Below the pieces are notes generated by a model, which saw only the letters and a program-made list of their open reading frames with translations, made no database searches and had not been told where the DNA came from. Below, in pieces: positions 32,942 through 43,800 of a DNA stretch of 64,000 nt. Source of the DNA: Gnetum montanum (lineage: Eukaryota; Streptophyta; Gnetopsida; Gnetales; Gnetaceae). Position numbers and translations under genes: made by a program. The stretch spans positions 685,710 through 749,709 of the forward strand of contig MNCI01005810.1 of NCBI GenBank assembly GCA_015680685.1, given 5' to 3'. Position 1 is the stretch's first letter. The number at the start of each line of letters is the position of its first letter.

Positions 32942-33058
32942 NNNNNNNNNNNNNNNNNNNNNNNNNNNNNNNNNNNNNNNNNNNNNNNNNNNNNNNNNNN
33001 NNNNNNNNNNNNNNNNNNNNNNNNNNNNNNNNNNNNNNNNNNNNNNNNNNNNNNNNNN
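32942..33058. other. Assembly gap of 117 N
   Basis: Unknown bases inside T6, between the pre-RT repeat array and the protease C-terminus. The repeats on its left are the likely cause. The antisense gene of T6, if present, would be here. Confidence 0.95.
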
Positions 33059-33571
33059 AGGTTACAACCTCTAAGCCCTGCTCCATGTCTATGTTACTGA
33101 TCGCTTGTGTTGCTACTTCGTCACCATGGATCACCACCTCCCTACCTGTGTATGGTAGGTGGATTTACTAGTGTATAGGTGAGGAGACAACCCTAAGTTG
33201 TGCTAACCATGATCTCCTCAAGATTAGGTTAAACCGAGTCATTTCCTCAACCACGATGAACGTTGCATTTGTGGGGAACTGGTCCACTGCTATGAAGTCT
33301 ATGTGAATTGTGCCTTTCACCAGGATGCATGCCCCGTTGAATGACCTTAGACATGATGTTGCTATGGGTTTGATTTGGTCGACCAAGCCTAACTTGTCCA
33401 CAATAGTGAAAGGGATGATGTTCATGGCAGCCCCATCATCAATGTGTACCCTTCAGATCTGGAGTTGGCCGACCCAAATTATGATGAAAAGGGGAGCTGT
33501 AGTTACCTGACCCCTTTTGCGATCTTCCCTAATGGTGTCATCGCTAAAAGTCAATTGGGATGGCTTAGGCT
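33059..33571 (-). pseudogene. pro: T6 protease, damaged
   Basis: Minus strand: RVHIDDGAAMNIIPFTIVDK keeps the D-x-G active-site box near 33450. It is followed by GLVDQIKP, SFNGACILVKGTI, FIVVEEMTRFNLILRRSWLA, SPIH and then VIHGDEVATQAISNIDMEQG up to the N gap. A stop follows SPIH and another precedes RVHIDD. The strand upstream of 33500 leads into the gag spacer, cut at 33571 by T7. Confidence 0.78.
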
Positions 33572-35175
33572 TGTACAGTCCAAAATCATTGGTCTCAGGC
33601 TGGAATGAAACAAAAACCTGGAGATCTCTGGACACACACAAAAGACCCTACCTTTGCTTGAGGGCAAGCTGGAATTAACGAAGGCAAAGTACCTTGAGTG
33701 GTCTGCACGCTTATCAGGCAAGGATTTCCCTGAACGTACACTAATATACTGTACGCTGGGTTATACATAAACAGCGTAACGAATGTAAAATGGAGCGTAA
33801 ACGTACAAGAGCGTAAACAGTAGACATGCAACAATAAATGAAAAACTGTAACAAATTTTAGCAAAGAAATGTAGCAATATTATTGCGAAATGAGAGTTAC
33901 AATGCACCGGTCTAACGTAGTTGTGACTCTGACACAAGGCGGACGAATAGCCCCAGTGGATGCAGGGATGACTGTGTGCTGGGTTCAACTGCAAGCACAG
34001 TGTAAAAGCTGTATGCTCAGCATGTAGGGTCAAGATCCAGCGTACATGGTTTTTGCTCTGGTTTCTCAGTGTCTCTGTTTCTTTGTTTTTCTCTGGTTTT
34101 TGTTCAAAAATTTCCAACCCTGCTCTAGTGAAAAATCGGGTTTTTATACCAGTTTAGACATGGCACTCAGGTTTTTAGAGGGGATGATTGGCTATGGTGT
34201 GCTGGACTCTCAGGTCGGGTGACATGTGGCGCATTGACTGGGTGCAAAAGAATGAAATTTTACAAGAATATAGCATGCTGCACGCCGGCGTATACTGCTA
34301 CACGCCAGCGTATACACGCTGTACACCAGCGTATCTCGGCATACAGACTTGATCGAAACAAAAGAAGTTGTTCGACCCTCAAATTTTGAATCCGAATGTC
34401 ATGAAGATGCTACCTGTAGATGTTCTGCTTGGTTGATCTTGATCTGACATAGCTCTGGAGAGCTTGGATTAGTTTATGTTATGCTGCACACTGGTCACGC
34501 ACTTTGTACATGCTAGGCGTATACGTTGGGCATATATGTTGTGAATGCATGCTGGGTGTACACGTTGGACGTATACACTGTGAATGCATGCTGGGTGTAT
34601 ACGTTGAGCATATAGGATGTACATGCTCAGCGTATGGACTCTAGAATGCATGATGTCAACACCTAATGATTGCTTTGTTCGTGTGAGTCGATGCTTTGTA
34701 CAAAATCTTGCTTTGAAGCATTGTTTCCATGCTGTCTTCGGGGATTGCATGCCGGGCGTATATGTTAATCATACATACTGAGCGTACATGTGAGGCATGT
34801 ACGCTGGGTATGTATGCTGAGCGTATACGCTAGGCGTGTATGCTGGGCGTGTATGCTGGGTGTATGTACACTGAGCGTATACGCTGGGCATGTATGCTAG
34901 GCATATACGCTGAGCATATACACTGGATCGGCTGGGCGTATATGCTGAGAATGCATACTTAGTGAGGACTAAGTATCTTAAGCTCCGAAGTTGCCATGTT
35001 TGATAGCAGATGTCACCGTGGTCGTCAGCGGGTCCCAGGGCACTGCTCCTTGTTGAGTTTGACTCTACTTGAAACTATCTGTGGGGTCCTCAAGTTTTAG
35101 TCATGTTGGGGGGTGTCATGACTTAGCTCGGTTCTTGTTTGAAAAGTACTAAGCTTAGAATTTTGTGGTGTTTCA
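33572..35175 (-). repeat. T7 3' LTR
   Basis: Plus-strand start TGTACAGTCCAAAAT, end GTGGTGTTTCA next to the PPT. TATA complement TTTTTATA at 34141-34148. From 34500 to 34940, tandem GTATACGCTGGGC-type palindromic repeats, more copies than in the 5' LTR, which explains its greater length. Confidence 0.9.
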
Positions 35176-35245
35176 TTAGCCCCTCTTTGTTGACGCTTGG
35201 AGGAATTGACCTGAGAAGCGTCGACAAAGAAGTGCAAAACATCAC
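35167..35245 (-). promoter_or_regulatory. T7 PPT palindrome
   Basis: Plus strand: GGTGTTTCATTAGCCCCTCT, loop CTTGGAGGAATTGACC, then GTCGACAAAGAAGTGCAAAAC. PPT is AAAGAGGGGCTA on the minus strand. Confidence 0.7.
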
Positions 35246-36239
35246 AAGTAACTTGATAGAAATATTGTCCATTGGCACTTGGCTAGATGTCATTGCACCG
35301 TGTCCAGTAGTACATGGGATTGTGGGAAATGAAGTTTGTAGCTGGATAGGGGAAATGGAGATTGTGGGGATTAGGGAGAAATCAAGGGGTTGTGCATAGT
35401 GAAGGGGATGTTTTGGTATGTATACGGGTCATGTTGGTCTTTGTCAATAGCTATTGCCTAGCAGACTTGAAATCAAGGCATGAAGTGTACATTCTTTGGC
35501 AGAACAAGATTCTTATTTAGTGTATTAGGAGGACTTTTTGGCATAGCCAAAGCCACGTGATGGTGTCTTGCGTTCTTTAGAGGAACAGGTCCACTGTTTA
35601 GTGTTGAAGAGAACCTGTTGGTGAAGAGCCAAAGCCACGCAATGAGATGGTACTTGAGTGTTCGAGACATGAGTACCTAGTTCCAAGACAACTACCTTCC
35701 CACCTAGGGCTTGTATGGTAAGTGCCAAGGATTTTTTTTTCTTTTGAGAACTTTTTTTTGATCTTGTACTCATGTTTGAGTGTTATGTTATGTGTTGTAA
35801 CCGCTTAAAAGTGTTCCAGTATGCAACTGTGTGCTCAAAGTTTTGCATGTACTAGGTGTATTAGGAGTGTGGCTGGAGTGTGGCTGAGTAGAGCATGTTG
35901 AGGAATAGAGAGGAAATGTAATGGGAAATGGGGATGTACTGGCTTGATTAACCTAGTTACGTGTGTTAGGAACAATATGGTACCTTGCTGCTATGACGAA
36001 GTGCATTCTCGTACGAACACTTCTAAGTGTCATCCTACAAACACAACTCCAAGAAGACAAGAAACCCATGAGTGAGTAAGCAAGCTTAGACTTAAATAAC
36101 CACTGATGAAACAAAGGCACCTGATGAGATTTCAGGCATTGTATATGAATAGCGGCAATTATGTTAGGATCGATTGATGGCGAGCGATTCAGCGACTCTG
36201 ACGAAGATGGGATGTAGCCACAGATAGAGGTACCAGAGA
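35246..36239 (-). other. T7 3' untranslated region
   Basis: About 1 kb with no gene I can support. The 5 A/T-rich runs and short open frames show no family motif. The 25-bp AGTATTGTGGC hairpin of T2, T3 and T6 was not found here. Confidence 0.5.
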
Positions 36240-36545
36240 GAAAATTGCCAATTTATAGTCATAGCTGACTATCATGGGTCAGTTTTATGTCGCGACCCGT
36301 TGGACATTTCCCGTTTAGCATCATGGCGGACGGTACATTACCAGTTTCTAGTCTTGGTGGACTGTGAAGAGGAAAACCAGTTTATAGTCTTAGCGGACTC
36401 TAGCGAATGTGACCATGGCAGTTTACTATCGTGCCAGATGAGTGCTAGTTTATTGTCATTGTGGACACTCTGTTATACCAGTTTATCGTCATGATTCCAG
36501 GACGACCTGTGGTATCAGTTTACCGTCATGATTCTAGGACGAGCA
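36240..36545 (-). repeat. Hairpin-unit array after T7 integrase
   Basis: Minus-strand units: AGTC AGCTAT GACT, CGTC CGCCAT GATG, AGTC CACCAA GACT, AGTC CGCTAA GACT, TGTC CACAAT GACA, and two CGTC ... GACG with a 10-base loop. All are followed by ATAAACT or similar. TGTC/GACA pairs are not seen in T1, so the arms vary yet stay paired. Confidence 0.82.
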
Positions 36546-36562
36546 CATACCTAGGCCTATAC

Positions 36563-39500
36563 TCAAATGTGGAATGGTTTCAAGAACAAGTGATTGGTCA
36601 GATTTTCAAGCTCATTCCCTTCCATATCAGCTAACTTGAATGCTCCATTGTCGTATGCTTTGGTGACCAAGTAGGGCCCTTCCCAGTTGGCTGAGAATTT
36701 GTCCAGGTGTTCCCGAATGGCCTTAAGTACAAGGTCATCTTCTTTGATAGGGCACTTATGAACATCGTGTCGATGTCATTGTCATTATCATTTTTGGTAC
36801 CATTCAATCTGATCGAGTGCACGTATGCGTTCCTCCACCGAGTCCAAGTCAATGATGCGTAGGTCATTATTTTGCCTTTCATCGAGGAGTCTGGAAAGTG
36901 TGATCCTTAAAGATGGTACCTGTAATTCCAAGGGTAAAATAGCTTCTGAACCATAAACAAGACTATATGGTGTTTTACCTATTGAAGTCTGATGCATAGT
37001 ATGATAAGCCCACAGTGCGTATACTAGCTGCTCATGCCATCTTTTCTTACTTTGGGTAAGCATCTTTTTAAGTACTGTAATGATGGTTTTATTTGTGGCC
37101 TCAGCTTGCCCATTGCTTTGAGGGTAATAAGGGGATGAAAATGAGTTTTTTATCCCCAGACTTTCACAAAAAGTTTTGGTTTCGGCATTGCTAAACTGTG
37201 GCCCATTATCAATGATGATGGCCATGGGGATGCCAAAATAGGTCACAATATTTTCAAGGATGAAGCTGCATACGTGTTTAGATGTGGTTTTTCTAAGGGG
37301 AATGGCTTCTACCCACTTTGTGAAATACTCTGTCGTGGTTATGATGAAGCTATTCCCTATGGAAGATGAGGGTGTTATTGGTCCGATAAGGTCCAACCCC
37401 CACTTTTGAAAGGGCCACGTGATTTGCACTGTATGCAACTCATTTGGTGGGACATGGATCAGATTACTATGTCTTTGATAGGTACTGCATGTTTTAGCCT
37501 TGGAGAGACAGTCATAATCCATATGTGGCCAATAATAGCCTAAGCATCTTATTTTCGTTGCCATTTCTTTAGGTGCTATGTGTCCTCTGCATAGTCCATC
37601 ATGTACTTGCTCAATGATGGTTTGGGCATCAGCGCTACTAACGCATGTTAGCAGTATGCCTTTGTAGGATCGACAGCACAATGTGTCCCCTACCAGTGCA
37701 TATTGTCGAGAACGCTTTCGTACTGCGTCTTTTTGTGCATTCATTAGATGTCGTGGTGTTTCACCGTGTAGAAGGTACTCTTTTATGTCGTCATACCATT
37801 CTACTGCGTGTGTTGTACTAACGGATGCAATTGGTAATGTATCAAGAGTATTAGTTATGGGTTTAGCACAACTGATTATGGAGCTTGGCAACATATGGAA
37901 CATGTGAGGTGATATGTTTAGCGCTAGCATGGCCAGTGCGTCTACAATGGTATTGTCATTTCTGGAGACATGTTGCACATCCATGTTTTCGAATTGCCTC
38001 AATAAGTATTTGGGTAAGTCACAATATGATTGTAAATGTTGCACTTTTCATGTATGAATATCTATGACTTGGTTCAAAACTAGTTGTGAGTCTCCCCTGA
38101 CCACAAGTCGTGTGATGTCTGAAGCTAGTGCTGCCATGAGACCTCTAAGGAGACCTTTGTACTCTACTACATTATTGGTATAGTGAAAGTCGAAATGATA
38201 AGCAAAGGGTCGAATCTCCCCAGAGGGATAGGTGATGATAGCGGCAGCACTTCCCCCTCAAGAGGTGGAGGCCCCATCAAAATTCAAAATGGTGTGGTAG
38301 CCATCAGGTACTATGTCTATTGCACTCACATTTTCATTAGGAAACTCTGGCTCTATCATTGATTGATCATGCATTGGTGATGCAGTCATTTGATTCACTA
38401 TGGCTTGACCCTTAACTGATGATTGCGCTATGTAGTGTAGGTCAAACTCAGCTATCATGGCTTTCCAACAGGCTATTCTACTTGATTCGTAAATGTTTCC
38501 TGTGATGGCTCTGAGCACATTATCTTTGCAGATTATTTTAACTTGATTATGGAAGAGGTAATGTCACCATTTCTTTAAGGAAAAGGTAAGAGCTAGACAT
38601 GAACTCTCCACCTCGTTATACTTCTTCTCATGGGCTACTAATGCATGGCTTAAGTAGTAGACAGGGACTTCGGTTCCATCATCTTGTTTCTGGAAAAGCA
38701 TGGACACGATTGATGAGTCTGAAGTGGCAAGGTAGATGTAAAATGGTTTATCATTTCGGGGTGGATAAACTATGGGAAGTTGAACAAGTGTTGTTTTAAT
38801 ATTGTCAAATGCTTCTTGGCACTATGGAGTCCATACAAAATGGACGTTCTTGTGTAGCAAGTGGTTCATAGGTTTCAACTTATCCGTTAGTTTTTCTATG
38901 AAACACCTGATGAACTGTAATCTACCTTGTAGACCTCGAAGTTTAGTAAGGTTGCTAGGTGGTTTTAAGTTTATTATGGCCTTAACTTTATTAAGGTCTA
39001 CTCGTATCCCTGCTTCTGATGCTATGAATCCAAGAATTTTGCCTATTTTGACTCCGAAAACACATTTCTTTGGGTTAAGTCTTAGCTCATATTTTAGACA
39101 ACGCTTTAGTACCAAGTCAAGATCTTGTACGTGTTGATCTGATGTCTTTGATTTAACCACGATGTCATCCACATAGTCATTGAGCGAGTGCAGCATGTAA
39201 TCGCTAAAAATAAATGTCATTGCTCTTTGATATGTGGCCCCAGTGTTCTTGAGACTGAAGGGCATCATTGTGTAATAGAAGGTACCCCATGATGTCATAA
39301 AAGTTGTCTGGAGCTGATGCTCTAGGTTAATGTGTATCTAGTTATATCCTGAGAAGCCATCCATAAAAGATAACAAGGCATGCCTAGCAGTTGAGTCAAC
39401 AAGTTGATCGATGCTGGGTAGGGAAAAATCATCTTTTATGGTTGCAACGTTGAGATCCCGAAAATTAATGCATAGGCGAATGCTTCCATTCTTTTTCAGG

Positions 39501-40036
39501 ATAATGACCATGTTGGATACCCAATCAGTGTAGTCAACAGCCCGAATGAAACCTGCCTGATAAAGTTTGGTGATCTCATTGCGAACTACCAATGCTACTT
39601 CAGGTTTAACCTTTCGCGCTTTTTGTTTTACTGGTCTTAATTTTGAATCAAGTATAATATTGTACTGGACGATTTGAGGATCTAACCTGGGCATGTCAAT
39701 GTAAGACCAAGCGAATGCTTTTATGTTGTCTCGAAGTACATCTTCTATGTCTTTGGCCAGTTGAGGTTGCAATAGTGTACTCAGTTTTAATATTTTGGTT
39801 TCACCATCAGGCATAGCGATGGGTGTCTCAGTCAACGGGTCTTCAGTGATGTTATCAACTTCTATGTCGAGGGACTTTGTCATACCTTTGTAGCTATCTA
39901 ACGTTTTTTGTGTCAAGGCTATGACTGCGTCGTCCATTGATAGACCTAAGTTGATGGAATTTATGTCAATTTCTCTTGTGATCTTTCCGTATGGTCCATC
40001 GAGGATCAAGGATGTGGATAAATGCTGATAATCCAT
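36563..40036 (-). pseudogene. pol: T7 pol pseudogene
   Basis: ATG at 40036 after the acceptor-like ATTGGCAG. RT: VDNITEDPLTETP, AGFIRAVDYTDWVSNMV, LCINFRDLNVATIKDDF, FMDGFSGYN, a stop near 39338, then PFSLKNTGATYQ and YVDD in NDYVDDIVVKSK. RNase H 1 (38820-38400) has several breaks. Second RNase H: LNFDGASTS, stop, then the rest. From 38044 to 36788 a 418-residue open frame gives the second RNase H end and a well-kept integrase: HDGLCRGHIAPKEM, YQRHSNL, GLDLIGP, IDNGPQF (TDN to IDN), PQSNGQAE. A frameshift near 36775, in a GTCATT/ATTATC run, separates the C-terminal NWEGPYLV ... FLKPFHI, TGA 36565-36563. Confidence 0.88.
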
Positions 40037-40554
40037 CGGGCTTGCTCCTGCCAATAAACAGAGGGCAGAATGAGCTAGTGGGTGATGATACCCATTCCTT
40101 GGCAATGTAAATCATGTGTACATGTATTTTGGTGGTTTATCGTCCTAGCGGGACGCATGGTAGATTAAGGCCTTACCGGGCCATATGTGGCCGTTAAAGC
40201 CTTACCAAGCCGTATGTGGCAGTTTAAGGCCTTACCGGGTCGTGTATGGCAGTTTAAGGCCATACCGGGCCATCATGGCAGTTTAAGGCCATACCGGGCC
40301 GAATGTGTGATTTGATGATGCCTAGTTGCCGTATAATTCGCATCGGAGAGTTTGTGCCAAAATGTTCAATGTGGGCATCCAAAGTTGGTTTACGAGGGAA
40401 TTAGCATGTGGTAGTGTTCATTACCTCATCATTTGGTTTTATATATTTCCCGTATTTTTTATTTTGAATAATTTTGATTAAAATTAAATAAAATAACACA
40501 AATAAAATAAAAAAAGGCAAGGCGGTAGCGGTGGCAGCGGAGTCAACGTGGCGC
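40037..40554 (-). other. T7 spacer between RT and antisense gene, with hairpin units
   Basis: At 40137-40310, six units in minus orientation: one CGTCC / GGACG, then five GGCC CGGTAA GGCC or similar with TTAA(A)CTGCCA. 40440-40520 is AT-rich (AATAAAATAA). No gene. Confidence 0.65.
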
Positions 40555-40562
40555 TATATATA
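40555..40562 (+). promoter_or_regulatory. Putative TATA box of T7 antisense gene
   Basis: TATATATA within GGCGCTATATATAGCG, 279 bp upstream of the antisense ATG (40841). The stretch between (40600-40835) is a tandem repeat of AGCGTAAGCATAGAGGCTCA type. Confidence 0.45.
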
Positions 40563-40840
40563 GCGTAAGGCTGTCAGTTGTAATCCTAAATCAAACTGGA
40601 GTGTGAGTGTTAATGAAAGTCACAGCGTAAGCATAAACCACCAAACCCAGCGTAAGCATAGAGGCTCAAACCCCAATGTAAGCATAGAAGCTTAAACCTA
40701 GCATAAGCGTGAGTGTAGAGGCTCAAACCCCAGCATAAGCATGAGCATAGAGGCTCGAACTTCAGCGTACAGGGTTCAACTCAGCGTGCAGGTTTAAAAC
40801 CTAGTGTAAACCTGTCAGTTTCAACGTGCAGGACACCAGA

Positions 40841-43800
40841 ATGGGCAAGGGCAAGGAGGTAGAAGGCCAAGGGAGGAAGGGGCCTGACCTGACTTTCATA
40901 GAGGAAAGTGAGGCCATGTTGCAGTGTTTGCCTAGGCCAAGGGTTCCATCGTGGCCTAGATCGGCACACAGGTAGGCTCTAATCCTGCCTCTGTTAACTG
41001 TTTTTCATTTGTACTTGTTATATGGCGTAGATAGTCTCGGCAGCGTACATAGTTTTGGTAGCGTAAACAGTTTTGGTAGCATAAAGGGCCTGTACGCTAA
41101 GTGTAGGTCCATAGCGTAGAGGGTCTGTACAGCATACAAAGTCTATACACTGAGCGTAGAAGGTTTCCACAGTGTATAGCGTAGACAGTTTTCACAGCAT
41201 ATAACGTAGATGGTTTTCATGGCATATAGCGTAGATGGTTTTCATGGCATATAGCATAGACGGTTTTCATAGCGTATAGCGTAGATGGTTTTCACAGCAT
41301 ATATGCTGAGTGTAAATGGTTTTTACAGCGTATATGCTAATCGTGAATGGTTTTTACAGCGTATATGTTGAGCGTACATGGTTTTTACAACATATACGCT
41401 GAGTGTGAACGGTTTTTACAGTGTATACATTGAGCGTAAATAGTTTTTTCTTTTTAGGAAGCGTATACGCCGAGTGTAAACAGTTTGTTGAAAGCATATA
41501 CGCCGAGAGTAAACAGTCTGTATTTTTCTTCAACATGGAATTTCGTTTCTATATTTCATTTTGGTATATAGCTGATTTATCATGGAACTTTGATTATTTG
41601 CAGGGATCCTGAACCTTTCCTGCTAGTGGTTGAGTTGGTTGGCGTGTTGGCATGGTTCAGGCCCCTTGAAACTAATGAACCTACCCCTGATCTGACCATT
41701 GATAACAATGGGGTATGGTTTAGGGAAGGGGCCTGTGAATTCCTTACTTTCATCCTAGACAGATTCAAGGTAGTGATTTGGTCCCACCAAAGCGAACAAG
41801 TGGCACAAAGCGTGCTTCAAGCGATGTTGCCAGGATCCTCAAACGGCATCATGGTCTTCATGGTTGATATTGACGAGGGACCTCTTGCGATTGAGGAAGG
41901 TTCCTCTGGAGGGCCCAGATCCACTCGTCCCTTATCACGTGTGTGGGACCTATTACCATGAGGGCCTGACTACCTCAATAACACTTCGCTTTTGGCTACT
42001 CGTGCGCACACATTATTCCAGAACCCTCCTAGCATGGTGTATAGAGTAGAGAGGTAAGGTCGTTTAGTTTGTCGTTTCTATTTTTGTCATTTAGTGTTTG
42101 CTCCTGTTCTGACGACCATTCTTTTGCAGGCCCCAAATTGACAAAGATGGAATATGCGTCGATCATGATGGGCTTGCACTGGCTCATACCGCTTTAGAGA
42201 CCTTCATGGTAGGTCCCACCCTGTGTGGAGCTGTATTGGCTCAGACCAAGGGTGACATTGTGCATTTCCATAAGCCATTTTCCAAGGCGTTTGCACAGTG
42301 CACAACTCATGGGTGGCTGCATGGAGATTGGTCATGCAATGGACCAGTTTTCCCTCGTGATGTTGAATTGGGTTCTAGCACCTCGAAGTCCACAACTGAA
42401 GGTAAGTGACAACATTTCCTAGATGCCTTAGTATGTTTGTTAGACTGCTGGTGGTCATACTGATGTGATGGTTTCAAATTGTGTTTACAGTTAATGTTCC
42501 CCCGGCGGGGACCCTATTATGATAGGGCGAACTAAAAGTACCCTATCAATGAAGTTTGGGGAGATCAGCAAGGCACAGCAATGGTTGCACACCAATTCCC
42601 TGTCGTCTATTGTCCATTGCTTGGATGGCGTCGGCCTCATGGAGTTATTTACAACCCTGAGCCCTAACGTGTCCGTAGCTGAAATGATCGGGATTTTTGA
42701 TTCATTTGACAAGTCTGTCTCCTACTTCAGCACCTGTATTAAGGGTGTCAAGATAGTTTTCCATCTGTCAACCGAGTTCTTTTCAGACTTGTTTAGTGTA
42801 CCAACAAATGGCGTGAATGTGGTTTTGGACAAGGCGCAGAAAGAGATTCATATGGTATGTGAGCTAGAAGACTGGTTGGGCATTGTCAAGGGCTCCAAGG
42901 GATTCCCTATGCTGGGGACATCAAAGGTGGTGGAAGTTAATGAATTGTATCCCCTGTTTCGGGCACGGGTGTTTCCTAAATCCCTGTCCCAGGTGAGGAT
43001 TCTTGGGGTGGATGCTATGCGCATCATGCGAACTATTTTAGAAACTGGGATGCGTTATAATTGTGCTCAATTTTTGCTGTCAGGCCTTCATAAGGAGATA
43101 GTGTGATTGCGTTCAAACGTTGAGGTGTAGTCCCATTTTACATTCGCATTCTTCGTAGGCTATCTATGTCGCCTGGCCGAGTTTTTAGTGGTTTGTGCGG
43201 ATAATAATTATGTCCTACGGGATCATACTCAGTTATTTTGCCCATTGATTAACCATTTGTTCGAGATAGCTGAATCCCAAGATGCACCAGAGGGGATTGA
43301 TGAACCTATGTCCATCACCATAGAAGGGTCATCTAGTACTTCGATCCATACACATGACAGTGTAGGGTTGGAACCAGACAATGTGCCCTACACTGCAAAG
43401 AGAGCTAAACGGGTTATCAAGGAGACTATCGGGAAAGCCAAATCAAAGCTCTCGAAGCGTGAACGCCCTAAAGAGGTGGCCTCAACTGTGGAGGAGCCAA
43501 GGGTGAAGCGAATACCGTTCAAAATGCCTGCTTGAGGTGAGTAAGCCTAGCACACTTATTGCATTGTCCTTTTCGTCTTGTTTATATTTTTCATTTTGAC
43601 CGCTACATGAAACTAATGCCTTCAGACTTGACTCGGGAAGTGAGGAGATAGGAGTTAGAGATGATTATTGAGGAGGAGGAAGCTACAATGAACTTAATAA
43701 TTGAGGAGGAAGAGGTGGACAAAGATTAGGTGGAAGGAACGGAAGAGCTGAGGGAAGACACCATGGAGATAGAACTGGTCGATGACCAGGGTGGTGTTGA

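Larger units (their letters stand above)
25819..33571 (-). mobile_element. T6: Tat-type retrotransposon, 3' portion (split by T7; rest at 51461-52763)
   Basis: On the minus strand from right to left: protease, spacer with hairpin units and assembly gap, pol, hairpin array, 3' UTR, PPT palindrome, 3' LTR. Inserted into the T5 gag. T7 inserted into its gag-protease junction; the target duplication AGGCT joins 33571 to 51466. The antisense gene expected between protease and RT is not visible; a 117-base N gap lies there. Confidence 0.85.

Noticed and set aside
32811-33171. Open frames running through the N gap
   Set aside because: They contain undefined residues and are gap artefacts, apart from the protease C-terminal residues noted in T6.
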